From: Rhodospirillales bacterium
Lineage (GTDB): Bacteria; Pseudomonadota; Alphaproteobacteria; Rhodospirillales; WMHbin7
Reading direction: 5' to 3'
Assembly: GCA_016215555.1 (NCBI GenBank)
Contig: JACRJC010000068.1
Location: 1-46,180 of the forward strand
DNA: 46,180 bases
Numbering within the stretch: position 1 is the stretch's first letter; each line of letters starts with the position of its first letter. Below the pieces are notes generated by a model, which ran no database searches, was not told the DNA's origin, and saw nothing but the letters and a program-made list of their open reading frames with translations. This document shows positions 1 to 9,045 of this stretch, one piece after another. A program made the position numbers and the translations under genes.

Positions 1-120
1 CGTCTCGAAGCCTCATCCTGAGGAGCGAAGCGTCTCGAAGCCTCATCCTGAGGAGCGAAGCGTCTCGAAGCCTCATCCTGAGGAGCGAAGCGTCTCGAAG
101 CCTCATCCTGAGGAGCGAAG
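1..120. repeat. Tandem array of a 30-bp palindrome-derived unit
   Basis: Four perfect head-to-tail copies of a 30-bp unit starting CGTCTCGAAG and containing CCTCATCCTGAGGA fill these bases and touch the left window edge, so the array may be longer. The unit carries the left arm of the dispersed palindrome seen again near 3.1 kb and 25.1 kb, joined to the next copy without the closing arm. Perfect identity between copies suggests recent expansion by slippage or unequal exchange. There are no variable spacers, so this is not a CRISPR array. Confidence 0.9.
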
Positions 121-187
121 CGTCTCGAAGGATGAGATGGCCCCACCCTTCGAGACAGCCGCTTCGCGGCTTCCTCAGGGTGAGGTT
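121..187. repeat. Degenerate palindromic repeat downstream of dnaB
   Basis: The 30-bp array runs into an imperfect inverted repeat: CGTCTCGAAGGATGAG, then CCCTTCGAGAC, a GCCGCTTCGCGGC hairpin and CCTCAGGGTGAGG. It belongs to the same dispersed palindrome family and lies between the array and the 3' end of dnaB (minus strand). A role in transcript 3'-end processing or termination of dnaB is possible but not shown. Confidence 0.6.
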
Positions 188-206
188 TCCTTCTATTTCC
201 GTGCCC

Positions 207-1742
<1,536 letters not shown>

Positions 1743-1923
1743 GGCGAGAGACTATCAAAACAAACTTTCAAACCGTGTGCGCTAGTTGGGTCGAATAGAT
1801 AGAATCATGGGGATATCTTTTCAAAAAAACGCGATTCCGATGGGGACGTTTTTATATCGCAACGACAGACTTGCCGCCCGCAAGCTTCTCGCATTAATCT
1901 TGTTCCAGCAAATGGGGTGGGAA

Positions 1924-3090
1924 ATGGTTGGAAACAAGGACGGATCGGCGGACGCCAGGGCGCGCTTCCTGAGCGATCCGTTCGAGTTGGAGGATGCGCT
2001 GAGCCCCGTGCAGCGCCTGATCGCGCTTCACGAGGAAATCCGCCATTCCCTGAATCTCGAGGACGTGACCCGGATCGCCATCGCCCTGTATGATTCCAAA
2101 ACCCACAGGTTGAAAACCTTCATTCGTTCCGGCGCCAAGGAAAGCCCGCTCGACCATTACACCGCCAGCCTCGACGACATTCCCTCGCTGGCCGAGATCG
2201 CCAGGCTGAAGCGTCCCCGGGTGGTTGATGATCTGGACATGTTCAAATCCTCGCCCAGCCTGCACAGCACCCGCCTGATCAAGAACGGATTTCGCGCCAG
2301 CCTGACCATTCCCATCCACGACCATGGCGCGCTGTTCGGCTTTCTTTTCTTCAATTCGGACCGGCCCGGCTATTTCTCGGAAGTGGTGGTGCATCAGTTG
2401 ATGCCCTATGCCAAGGTCATCGCCCTGTTCGCCATCAATGAAATGCAGTCCATCCGCGTCTTGCAGGCGGCTATGAAAACCGCCCGCGAAATCACGCATT
2501 TGCGCGACGACGAAACCGGCGGCCATCTTGACCGCATGGCCCGCTATTCGCGCCTGATGGCCCTGAACATGGCAGAAAAGCACGGATTCTCGGACGAATT
2601 CATCGAATTCATCTATCAATTCGCGCCCCTGCACGACATCGGCAAGGTCGGCATTCCCGACGCCATTCTCTTGAAGCCGGGCCGGCTGACCGAGGACGAA
2701 TTCGCCGTCATGCGCGAGCATGTCGACAAGGGCATTGCCATCATCGACGCCATGCGCAGAGATTTCAACCTGGACAGCGTTTCCTACATCCAGGTTCTGC
2801 GCAACATCGTCGCCTTCCACCACGAGGCCATCGACGGCTCTGGCTATCCCAAGGGCATGAAGGGAAACGACATTCCCATCGAGGCCCGGATCGTTTCGGT
2901 GGCCGACGTCTTCGACGCCCTGACCAGCGCCCGGCCCTATAAAAAGGCCTGGTCGCCCGAGGACGCCTTCACCTTCCTGCACGGCGCCAAAGGCAACCGC
3001 TTCGACCCCGAATGCATTCAAGCCCTGGAAAGCGGCATGGAGGAAATCAGAACCATCCTGGCCCAATTCGCCGAAAGCCCGCTGGGGTAG
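1924..3090 (+). CDS. GAF-HD-GYP domain protein, probable c-di-GMP phosphodiesterase
   Basis: The likely role is hydrolysis of the second messenger cyclic di-GMP under control of an N-terminal sensor. From the ATG at 1924 (GGGGTGGG just upstream) the protein has 388 residues: a GAF-like domain at about 30-175 and an HD-GYP domain at about 180-385. The metal and catalytic motifs are intact: HDIGKVGIP starting at residue 237, HHE at 299-301 and GSGYP ending at 309. There is no signal peptide or membrane segment, so it should be cytoplasmic. The frame opens further upstream (from 1786), but that stretch looks like non-coding leader. It stands alone on the plus strand between dnaB and rplI, flanked by palindromic repeats. 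The GAF ligand is unknown. Confidence 0.9.
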   Translation: MVGNKDGSADARARFLSDPFELEDALSPVQRLIALHEEIRHSLNLEDVTRIAIALYDSKTHRLKTFIRSGAKESPLDHYTASLDDIPSLAEIARLKRPRVVDDLDMFKSSPSLHSTRLIKNGFRASLTIPIHDHGALFGFLFFNSDRPGYFSEVVVHQLMPYAKVIALFAINEMQSIRVLQAAMKTAREITHLRDDETGGHLDRMARYSRLMALNMAEKHGFSDEFIEFIYQFAPLHDIGKVGIPDAILLKPGRLTEDEFAVMREHVDKGIAIIDAMRRDFNLDSVSYIQVLRNIVAFHHEAIDGSGYPKGMKGNDIPIEARIVSVADVFDALTSARPYKKAWSPEDAFTFLHGAKGNRFDPECIQALESGMEEIRTILAQFAESPLG

Positions 3091-3097
3091 CTCGCTC

Positions 3098-3196
3098 CTC
3101 ATCCTTCGAGACACGCTTCGCGTTCCTCAGGATGAGGAAAATCAACACACCTCATGCTGAGGAGGCTTCCAAAGGAAGCCGTCTCGAAGCATGAGG
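3098..3196. repeat. Two dispersed palindromic repeats downstream of the HD-GYP gene
   Basis: Copy one (about 3098-3137) runs from CCTCATCCTTCGAGAC to TTCCTCAGGATGAGG. Copy two (3150-3196) runs from CCTCATGCTGAGGAGG to CGTCTCGAAGCATGAGG, with an inner GGCTTCC/GGAAGCC stem. In copy two the usual C in CCTCATCCT is G, and its partner G in AGGATGAGG is C. The outer stem therefore stays paired, a compensatory change. Confidence 0.85.
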
Positions 3197-3208
3197 CCCC
3201 CTGAAACA

Positions 3209-3241
3209 AAAACGGCGGCTGGGGAACCCAACCGCCGTTTT
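3209..3241. terminator. Bidirectional intrinsic terminator between HD-GYP gene and rplI
   Basis: AAAACGGCGG (3209-3218) pairs with CCGCCGTTTT (3232-3241), with an inner TGGG/CCCA stem and a GAA loop. A-tracts and T-tracts on both sides make it usable on either strand. It sits 24 bases beyond the rplI stop (minus strand) and follows the HD-GYP gene (plus strand), so it should end both transcripts. Confidence 0.85.
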
Positions 3242-3264
3242 CACGATTTTCGGCTTGAAAAGGC

Positions 3265-3804
3265 TTACGCCTCTTCGGCCTCGGCTTCTTCCTCGTGCAC
3301 CACCTCGGCCGCCATGATGGCGGCTTCGACGGAAGCCTTGGCTTCGCGCGCGGCCTCTTCCATCGAACGGGCGACGGTCACGCTGACCAGCACCGACACT
3401 TCGGGGTGAAGGCTGACCTTGATCGACTTCTGACCCAGCATCTTCAAAGGCTGGTCCAGATTGACCTGGCTGCGTTCGATCTTGAAGCCCTGTTCGGTGA
3501 TGGCGTCGGCGATGTCGCGGGCCGAAACCGAACCGTAGAGATGACCGGCCTCGCCAGCCTGACGCACCATGACCAGGGCCAGCCCGTCCATCTTGGCGGC
3601 GACGTGCTGGGCCTCTTCCTTGCGCTTCAGGTTGTTGGCTTCAAGCTGGACCCTTTGGGCCTCGAAAAAAGCCATATTTTCCTTGGTGGCGCGCAGGGCC
3701 TTCTTGCGGGGCAGCAGGAAATTGCGGGCGAAACCCGCCTTGACCTTCACCACCTCGCCCATATGGCCGAGATTTTCCACGCGTTCGAGCAGGATGACTT
3801 CCAT
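3265..3804 (-). CDS. rplI: 50S ribosomal protein L9
   Basis: L9 binds 23S rRNA at the base of the L1 stalk. The 179-residue protein begins with the diagnostic N-terminal domain ([18 protein letters not shown], then [18 protein letters not shown]), followed by the long connecting helix and the C-terminal domain. It ends in an acidic tail rich in Glu and Ala (EEEAEAEEA), which makes it longer than the usual ~150 residues, as is common in alphaproteobacteria. It is the last gene of the rpsF-rpsR-rplI operon and is followed by a strong terminator. Confidence 0.97.
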   Translation of the reverse strand: MEVILLERVENLGHMGEVVKVKAGFARNFLLPRKKALRATKENMAFFEAQRVQLEANNLKRKEEAQHVAAKMDGLALVMVRQAGEAGHLYGSVSARDIADAITEQGFKIERSQVNLDQPLKMLGQKSIKVSLHPEVSVLVSVTVARSMEEAAREAKASVEAAIMAAEVVHEEEAEAEEA

Positions 3805-3816
3805 AGCGGCGATCTC

Positions 3817-4092
3817 CTACTTCACGAGATAGGGCAGCAGGCCCAGATAACGGGCGCGCTTGATGGCCTGCGACAGCTCGCGCTGCTTCTTGGCCGACAC
3901 GGCGGTGATGCGCGAAGGGACGATCTTGCCGCGTTCCGAAATATAGCGCGACAACAGCTTGATGTCCTTATAGTCGATCTTCGGCGCGTTCGGGCCCGTG
4001 AAGGGGCAGGTCTTCCTGCGGCGGAAGAAGGGACGGCGGGTGCCGCCGGCAGCGCCACCAGCGCCGCGGCCGGATTCTTTTTCTTCGATCAT
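3817..4092 (-). CDS. rpsR: 30S ribosomal protein S18
   Basis: S18 forms a heterodimer with S6 on the platform of the 30S subunit. The 91-residue protein has a basic Gly/Arg-rich N-terminus, then the conserved [20 protein letters not shown] and the [19 protein letters not shown] region. Its ATG at 4092 overlaps the rpsF stop by four bases (ATGA), which indicates translational coupling to its partner protein. It lies 12 bases upstream of rplI. Confidence 0.97.
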   Translation of the reverse strand: MIEEKESGRGAGGAAGGTRRPFFRRRKTCPFTGPNAPKIDYKDIKLLSRYISERGKIVPSRITAVSAKKQRELSQAIKRARYLGLLPYLVK

Positions 4093-4472
4093 GATTCGTC
4101 TCCCTGGGCATCAAAGCTGCGGCCGGGGCGGCGCGGACGATCGTCGCGGTCGCGGGCGCGCATCATGGCCGACGGGCCGTCCTCGAGTTCTTCCACGCGC
4201 ACCGTCAGGTAGCGCACGATATCCTCGTTCAGGCCCATCTGGCGCTCCATCTCCTTGACCAGGTCGCCCGTGGCCTCGATGTTCATGAGCACGTAATGGC
4301 CCTTGCGGTTCTTCTTGATCTTGAAGGAGAAGCTTTTGAGGCCCCAATATTCCTTCTTCGAAACCGTGCCGCCGCCGGAAACGATGATGTTTCCGAACTG
4401 TTCGGCCAGCGCTTCGACCTGGGTGGCGGCGATATCCTGCCGCGCAATAAAGACGTTCTCGTAGAACGACAT
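4089..4472 (-). CDS. rpsF: 30S ribosomal protein S6
   Basis: S6 binds the 16S rRNA central domain together with S18. The 127-residue protein begins [20 protein letters not shown] and contains the [20 protein letters not shown] strand-rich segment. The C-terminal tail is charged ([10 protein letters not shown]), as is usual in proteobacterial S6. AAGGAG lies a few bases before the start. It heads the operon, with a structured GC-rich leader and a likely promoter upstream. Confidence 0.97.
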   Translation of the reverse strand: MSFYENVFIARQDIAATQVEALAEQFGNIIVSGGGTVSKKEYWGLKSFSFKIKKNRKGHYVLMNIEATGDLVKEMERQMGLNEDIVRYLTVRVEELEDGPSAMMRARDRDDRPRRPGRSFDAQGDES

Positions 4473-4498
4473 CTGTTAGGCTCCTTCTGGCTTGTCTC

Positions 4499-4565
4499 AG
4501 CCCGGCCAATCCGGGCATAGCCGGCGTCCCGCCGACAAGGAGGACCTGCCGGAATCTCCGGCGGG
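4499..4565 (-). promoter_or_regulatory. Structured 5' leader of rpsF, candidate S6:S18 autoregulatory leader
   Basis: On the minus strand the leader has a distal stem CCCGCCG/CGGCGGG (plus-strand arms 4528-4534 and 4559-4565). It overlaps an alternative small hairpin GCCGGA/TCCGGC (4548-4553 and 4557-4562), so the two cannot form together. A separate hairpin GCCCGG/CCGGGC (4500-4505 and 4511-4516) lies nearer the start codon. rpsF leaders bound by the S6:S18 complex are known in many bacteria. Whether this leader holds that motif is inferred from position and structure only. Confidence 0.45.
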
Positions 4566-4577
4566 CCAAGGCGCGGG

Positions 4578-4605
4578 ACTATACAGGATTTTGTCTAGGC
4601 GGCAA
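4578..4605 (-). promoter_or_regulatory. Possible sigma-70 promoter of the rpsF operon
   Basis: Read on the minus strand, TTGCCG (plus 4600-4605) and TATAGT (plus 4578-4583) are separated by 16 bases and lie about 105 bases upstream of rpsF. The -35 box overlaps the last codons of the upstream glycosyltransferase gene. This would start the structured leader described above. Confidence 0.45.
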
Positions 4606-5760
4606 GCGGTTTGAAAGCAGCAGCCACAGGCCCAAACCGGCTACCAGCGGCGTCAAAGGCATGTAAAGCCACATGCCGACCGGCCTGGCCAGCAAGGGCA
4701 AGGCCCATAACAGGGCAAAATAGCTGATTTCCCAAGGCCGAATGCGCCCTTCATGGGCCTTCAACAGCAAGGGCACGGCCAGCAGCATGAGGTCGTAATC
4801 CAGCAGATAAGGGGCGGCCAGGACCGTTCCCAGCGCCAACGCCAGGGCACGGTCGGCCAGACTTGACCGAGGTCGGCGCCACAGAACGAAGACCGCAAAA
4901 GCCCCAGCCAGCGCCGTCAGGCCTTGGATCAGCCAAGCCGTCTCGATACCCGCCCCCAGCAGACGCGCCGCGGCAAAACTGTTCTGCATTTTGCCAAATC
5001 CGATGGCGCCGGCCTCCAGCACGGCATGGCGGGTCAGGGCGAGGCTGTCGATAAATGCCAGCCAGGGGGCCGATCCCAGCGTCAGCCAGGAGATAAGGCC
5101 CAATCCAAGGACAGCAACAGCCGCTCCGGCAAAGACCCGCCACAGACCCGCCGCCAGCAGGGCGACGGGAATCAGCACGCCCAGTTGCGGCTTGAAGGAA
5201 AGGCAGCCCAGCAGCAAGCCGGCCAGCCAGGGACGATTGTCCAGAAGCCGCATCCCACCCAGCATCAAGGCCGCCGACAGAAAGCCGTTATGGCCATGGG
5301 TGATGTTGATGAACAAGCCGGGAAAGGCCCAGGCGGCCAGGCGGCTGAATTTCAGCCCGCGGGCCGACCAGCCAAGGGCCAAAAAGCTGGCCGACAGCCA
5401 AATGGCCAGGGCCGCAACATAAGGCAAGAGAGCCAGCAATCCCGCCAGCAGCAGAAATGGCGGCGGATAATGCCAACCGTAATAGGTGGCCAGGGACGGA
5501 AAGCGCAGCCATTCGACCTGACCATGGGTGGCATAGTCATAGGCATCGGCGGGCGCCCCTTGCAGAACCAGTTGACCGGCAGCCCAGACATTCAGGAAGT
5601 CCGAACCCAAGGGGCGGCCCATGAAATCGACGCCATCCGCCGAGGTCAGAACCAGGAACAAGAGGGCCATCGTAAAGCCCGCTCCGGCAATCAGGCACCA
5701 GGCCTTGCGTCGGCGGGCAGGCAGCCAAGCACCGGTGCGGATCAGCTCAAGCACGGGCAA
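4579..5760 (-). CDS. GT87-like (DUF2029) polytopic membrane glycosyltransferase
   Basis: The 393-residue protein is almost entirely hydrophobic, with about ten predicted membrane helices. An early luminal loop carries SDFLNVWAAGQLVLQG and further on the YGWHYPPPFLLL segment, both typical of the GT-C fold DUF2029/GT87 family. These use polyprenyl-phosphate sugars to glycosylate lipids or proteins on the outer membrane-proximal side. The exact donor and acceptor cannot be read from sequence. Its start overlaps the end of cpaA by 14 bases, so the two are co-translated. This hints at pilin or surface glycosylation, but that is inference. Confidence 0.8.
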   Translation of the reverse strand: MPVLELIRTGAWLPARRRKAWCLIAGAGFTMALLFLVLTSADGVDFMGRPLGSDFLNVWAAGQLVLQGAPADAYDYATHGQVEWLRFPSLATYYGWHYPPPFLLLAGLLALLPYVAALAIWLSASFLALGWSARGLKFSRLAAWAFPGLFINITHGHNGFLSAALMLGGMRLLDNRPWLAGLLLGCLSFKPQLGVLIPVALLAAGLWRVFAGAAVAVLGLGLISWLTLGSAPWLAFIDSLALTRHAVLEAGAIGFGKMQNSFAAARLLGAGIETAWLIQGLTALAGAFAVFVLWRRPRSSLADRALALALGTVLAAPYLLDYDLMLLAVPLLLKAHEGRIRPWEISYFALLWALPLLARPVGMWLYMPLTPLVAGLGLWLLLSNRLPPRQNPV

Positions 5761-6226
5761 GCAGCCAGATCATGCCCACGGCCATGGCCACGGCGTAGGG
5801 AACAGCCGCCTTGGCCCCCAACAGGCGGCGCAGCAGCTTGTGCCGGGCGATGTTTTCCGGCCAGGCGCGCTTTCGCAACAGCAGCAGAATCAAGGCCAGC
5901 AAACCGCCGGCCAGAACCATGGCGAAGGTGAAGGGCAGCAGCAAGTCCCAACCCAGCCACAGGCCAAGCGCCGCGAACAGTTTGGCGTCGCCGCCGCCCC
6001 AAATCTTGGACAGGAACAGAGCCAGACCCAGCCCAAAGGCCAAGCCCCCGGCCTGCAAATGATCCATCAACTGCGCGATGTCGAATCCCAACAGCCAAGC
6101 GGTTGGAAAAAACAGCAAGGCCAGCCCGATGGAAAGTCCGTTGGGAATACGAAAGCGGACAAAATCCATCCCGGCGGCCAGAACGGCCCCCAAGGTTGGA
6201 ATCAGAAGCAGCAGGACAGTCGCCAT
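5747..6226 (-). CDS. cpaA: Type IV prepilin peptidase of the Flp/Tad type (CpaA)
   Basis: This membrane aspartyl protease cleaves the leader of Flp-type prepilins. The 159-residue protein has about five membrane helices and the two catalytic aspartates of the A24 family: D21 in MDFVRFRIPN and D80 in the GGGDAKL motif. It lacks the N-terminal methylase domain of PilD, as expected for CpaA/TadV. It lies downstream of a Flp pilin gene, its presumed substrate, and overlaps the glycosyltransferase gene after it. The rest of a tad secretion locus is not in this window. Confidence 0.92.
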   Translation of the reverse strand: MATVLLLLIPTLGAVLAAGMDFVRFRIPNGLSIGLALLFFPTAWLLGFDIAQLMDHLQAGGLAFGLGLALFLSKIWGGGDAKLFAALGLWLGWDLLLPFTFAMVLAGGLLALILLLLRKRAWPENIARHKLLRRLLGAKAAVPYAVAMAVGMIWLLARA

Positions 6227-6250
6227 CTTCCTTCATCGCCAAAAAGCGAA

Positions 6251-6278
6251 GGCGCTCTTTGGTTTCCCAAAGAGCGCC
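6251..6278 (-). terminator. Terminator or attenuator between the Flp pilin gene and cpaA
   Basis: GGCGCTCTTTGG (6251-6262) pairs perfectly with CCAAAGAGCGCC (6267-6278) around a 4-base loop. On the minus strand it is followed shortly by a T-run (from the A5 at 6241-6245). It lies about 40 bases after the pilin stop codon and just before cpaA. It probably gives high pilin expression with limited read-through into cpaA. Confidence 0.75.
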
Positions 6279-6317
6279 CGCTTGTTTACGCCGACGCTTG
6301 CGAAGCGAAGGCCGGCA

Positions 6318-6533
6318 TCAGCCGCCGGTGGCCGGACGCTTCTGCAGTTCGGTCTGCACGTCGGTGAAGAGATCCTTCAAATCGGTACCGATGCCATACA
6401 CGACGGCAATGATGGCGACGGCGATGCCGCCGGCGATCAGGCCGTATTCGATGGCAGTCGCGCCCTTGTCTTCCTTGATGAAGCGGACAGCGCGGTTCTT
6501 GATGCCCTGATAGGCGATGTAAGCGCGAAGCAT
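6318..6533 (-). CDS. Flp/Fap-type pilin subunit
   Basis: This is the major subunit of Flp (Tad) pili. The 71-residue precursor has a short basic leader ending at G24, then the mature start ATAIEYGLIAGGIAVAIIAV with the family's Glu at +5 (E29) followed by Tyr (E29-Y30). One transmembrane helix follows, then a short hydrophilic tail. AAGGAGA lies ten bases upstream of the ATG. It is followed by a hairpin terminator and by cpaA. Assembly genes (cpaB, cpaC, cpaE, cpaF, tadB, tadC) must be elsewhere. Confidence 0.93.
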   Translation of the reverse strand: MLRAYIAYQGIKNRAVRFIKEDKGATAIEYGLIAGGIAVAIIAVVYGIGTDLKDLFTDVQTELQKRPATGG

Positions 6534-6903
6534 GATCTTGTCTCCTTAACGTTGATCCTGTCTCGCCGACAAGCTGGTCCTTGGGCCTTTTGGCCCGGCA
6601 GGATTGAAGCGAATGATCGCTGATCCTGCCAGTCCGTGGGCTTTCGGGCGCATGTGAACCGTCGCGGCGTCGTCAAGTCCTCCGAGGTCAAGCATACCGA
6701 AAACGGGGCGGCACGCAACGATAATTTTCTGTCTTGGGCGATGATTTTATTGGATTTTTCCGAAGTGCCTGGATTCATGCATTTTTTATGTGTTGATTCC
6801 AAAACGCTTCAAATTCTCTGCAATTTCAAGGCGTTTTTAAGACAGGTGGGCAAACCCTTGGATTGACAGGCGAAGACGCCTTATTGATCCGGCGATATGA
6901 TTT
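6534..6903. other. 370-bp intergenic region upstream of the Flp pilin gene
   Basis: No credible gene was found. Bases 6715-6860 are clearly more AT-rich than the surroundings (many T-runs), as expected of a promoter region. The end nearer the pilin gene holds a long stem-loop: GGCAGGAT (6597-6604) with ATCCTGCC (6623-6630), continued inside by AGCGA/TCGCT around an ATGA loop. It lies within the likely pilin mRNA leader. I could not assign a -10/-35 or sigma-54 site with confidence. Confidence 0.6.
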
Positions 6904-7593
6904 TCAGCGCGCCCTGGCCATCAGTCGGAGCCTTTCGTAATCGCGAATCACCATGCCCAGATTGCGCCGCTCGAGAATGCCGTCGCGGGCCAATTCGCCC
7001 ACCACTTGGGCCACGGTCTCGGTGCTGGTGCCGGTCCAACTGGCCAGATCCTTGTGCTTGGGCATGTCCGAGATAAGATAGATGCCGGCCCGCTTCACAT
7101 CCGGCTTGGCCAGATGCAACAGTTCGGTATAGACGCGTTCGGGCTCGGACAGGGTCGATAATTCGGTGACGCGGGCATCCAGCCGGCGGATGATGTCGGC
7201 CAGTCGCAAGGTGACGCGCAAGGCCAGATTGGGAAAACGCATCATGATGGCGCGAAAGTCGGCGCCGTCCAGCGAGGCCAGCAGGCTTTCCTCGCTGGTC
7301 ACCACCTTGGCCGAACGGGGCTTGCCGTCAAGGGCGGCCAATTCGCCGAAATATTCCCCGGCCACGAAATTGGCCAGCGTCACTTCGCGCTTCTCACGGG
7401 CATAGGGGGAATAGGAGAGGACGCGCACCGCGCCGTCGATCAGGAAATAGACCTCCAGCGTGTCGCTTTCCTTGTCGAAGACGATACAGTCCGGCCCCAG
7501 TTGATGCCAATGGCACCGGCCTTCGATTTCGGCGAGGTCGGCATCGCTCAGCCCTTCGAGCAGGGCGACGCCCTTGAGACGCGATATGGTCAG
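6904..7593 (-). CDS. Crp/Fnr-family transcription regulator, probable CTG start
   Basis: The regulator has an N-terminal cyclic-nucleotide-binding-like beta-roll (about 10-125, including GAVRVLSYSPYAREKREVTL and the VAGEYFGELAALDGKPRSA turn). A C-terminal winged-helix domain follows, with recognition region HKDLASWTGTSTETVAQVVG and ARDGILERR. There are no Fnr-type cysteine clusters at the N-terminus. The frame is open to a stop at 7618-7620 but contains no ATG, and the first GTG (7428) would remove half the sensor domain. CTG at 7593 sits five bases after GGAGG (plus 7599-7603) and gives MTISRLKGVALLEGLSDADL, a normal family N-terminus. I therefore chose this rare start, giving 229 residues. 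Confidence 0.75.
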   Translation of the reverse strand: MTISRLKGVALLEGLSDADLAEIEGRCHWHQLGPDCIVFDKESDTLEVYFLIDGAVRVLSYSPYAREKREVTLANFVAGEYFGELAALDGKPRSAKVVTSEESLLASLDGADFRAIMMRFPNLALRVTLRLADIIRRLDARVTELSTLSEPERVYTELLHLAKPDVKRAGIYLISDMPKHKDLASWTGTSTETVAQVVGELARDGILERRNLGMVIRDYERLRLMARAR

Positions 7594-7737
7594 CTTGGCC
7601 TCCTTCGCCTTCCCCCGTCAGAGTATGGCTCCCCAAAAATGAGCCAATCAACCTTTAATTTATGCGCCGCCCTCCCTTTTCATCGCGCCGCCAAGCGCCT
7701 ATAAGGGGGGCCTTGGTTTTTCATAAGGCAGGCACCC

Positions 7738-9036
7738 ATGATCCCTCGCTATTCGCGTCCCGAGATGTCCGACATCTGGTCACCTGAAAACAAGTTCCGC
7801 ATCTGGTTCGAGATCGAGGCCCATGCCTGCGACGCCATGGCGGAACTTGGCATCGTCCCGAAATCGGCGGCCAAGGCGATTTGGGAAAAGGGCAAGTTCG
7901 ATCCCGAGCGCATCGACGAGATCGAGTTGAAGACCAAGCACGACGTCATCGCCTTTCTCACCAACGTCGCCGAGAATGTCGGCGAGGAAGCCAGGTTCAT
8001 GCATCAGGGCATGACCAGCTCCGACGTGCTGGACACCTGTCTGGCCGTGCAGTTGGCGCAGGCCTCCGACATCCTGCTGGCCGACATTGACCGCTTGCTG
8101 GCGGCGCTGGAAAAGCGCGCTTTCGACTACAAGGATCTGGTCTGCATGGGCCGCAGCCACGGCATTCATGCCGAGCCGGTGACCATCGGCTTGAAATTCG
8201 CCAGCTTCCACGCCGAATTCGCCCGCAACCGCGAACGCCTGCTGGCGGCCAGGAAGGACATCGCCACCTGCGCCATTTCGGGCGCCGTCGGCACCTTCGC
8301 CAATATCGACCCCTCGGTCGAGGAATATGTGGCCGCCAAGCTGGGCCTGACGCCGGAACCCATCTCGACCCAGGTGATTCCCAGAGACCGCCATGCGCTG
8401 TTCTTCGCCACCTTGGGCGTCATCGCCTCGTCGATCGAGCGGGTGGCCACGGAAATCCGCCATCTGCAGCGCACCGAAGTGCGCGAGGCCGAGGAATATT
8501 TCTCGCCCGGCCAGAAGGGCAGTTCGGCCATGCCGCACAAGCGCAATCCGGTGCTGACCGAGAATCTGACCGGCCTGGCCCGCCTGGTGCGCGGCATGGT
8601 GGTTCCGGCCCTGGAAAACGTGGCCCTGTGGCACGAGCGCGACATTTCGCATTCCTCGGTCGAACGCATGATCGGCCCCGACGCCACGGTGACGCTGGAT
8701 TTCGCCCTCGCCCGCCTGGCCGGGGTCATCGAAAAGCTGGTCGTCTATCCCGATGCTGTGCAGCGCAACCTCAATCAGTTGGGCGGTCTGGTCTTCTCGC
8801 AGCGCGTTCTATTGGCGCTGACCCAGGCCGGCATGAGCCGCGAAGACGCCTATGTCGCCGTGCAAAGGAACGCCATGCGGGTCTGGGCCGGCGAAGGCGA
8901 TTTCCTGGCTTTCCTGAAAGCCGACAAGGAAGTGTCTAACCTGCTGCCCGGCAAGCAATTGGATGATCTGTTCGACCTGGGCTATCACACCAAACATGTC
9001 GATACGATTTTCAAAAGGGTGTTTGGGCGGGTGTAA
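7738..9036 (+). CDS. purB: Adenylosuccinate lyase
   Basis: This enzyme cleaves SAICAR to AICAR plus fumarate and adenylosuccinate to AMP plus fumarate in purine synthesis. The 432-residue protein has the fumarase/aspartase superfamily signature [11 protein letters not shown] at 261-271 with the catalytic Ser263. The conserved [10 protein letters not shown] has the acid/base His141, and [10 protein letters not shown] lies at 91-100. Its length matches the family. It is monocistronic or first of a unit on the plus strand, divergent from the Crp/Fnr gene. purD lies elsewhere in the window (26983). Confidence 0.97.
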   Translation: MIPRYSRPEMSDIWSPENKFRIWFEIEAHACDAMAELGIVPKSAAKAIWEKGKFDPERIDEIELKTKHDVIAFLTNVAENVGEEARFMHQGMTSSDVLDTCLAVQLAQASDILLADIDRLLAALEKRAFDYKDLVCMGRSHGIHAEPVTIGLKFASFHAEFARNRERLLAARKDIATCAISGAVGTFANIDPSVEEYVAAKLGLTPEPISTQVIPRDRHALFFATLGVIASSIERVATEIRHLQRTEVREAEEYFSPGQKGSSAMPHKRNPVLTENLTGLARLVRGMVVPALENVALWHERDISHSSVERMIGPDATVTLDFALARLAGVIEKLVVYPDAVQRNLNQLGGLVFSQRVLLALTQAGMSREDAYVAVQRNAMRVWAGEGDFLAFLKADKEVSNLLPGKQLDDLFDLGYHTKHVDTIFKRVFGRV

Positions 9037-9045
9037 ATCAACCTA

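Noticed and set aside
1-120. Regular 30-bp repeats resembling a CRISPR array
   Set aside because: Copies are contiguous with no spacers, and the same sequence is dispersed elsewhere as a palindrome; no cas genes are present.
6636-6866. 76-residue plus-strand frame in the region upstream of the pilin gene
   Set aside because: AT-rich, no ribosome binding site, no family-like features, and it lies across the expected pilin promoter region.
7394-7651. Alternative 85-residue frame with ATG at 7651 as the N-terminus of the Crp/Fnr gene through a frameshift
   Set aside because: The sensor-domain sequence is complete and in one frame from 7593; the other frame encodes no family-like residues, so no frameshift is needed.
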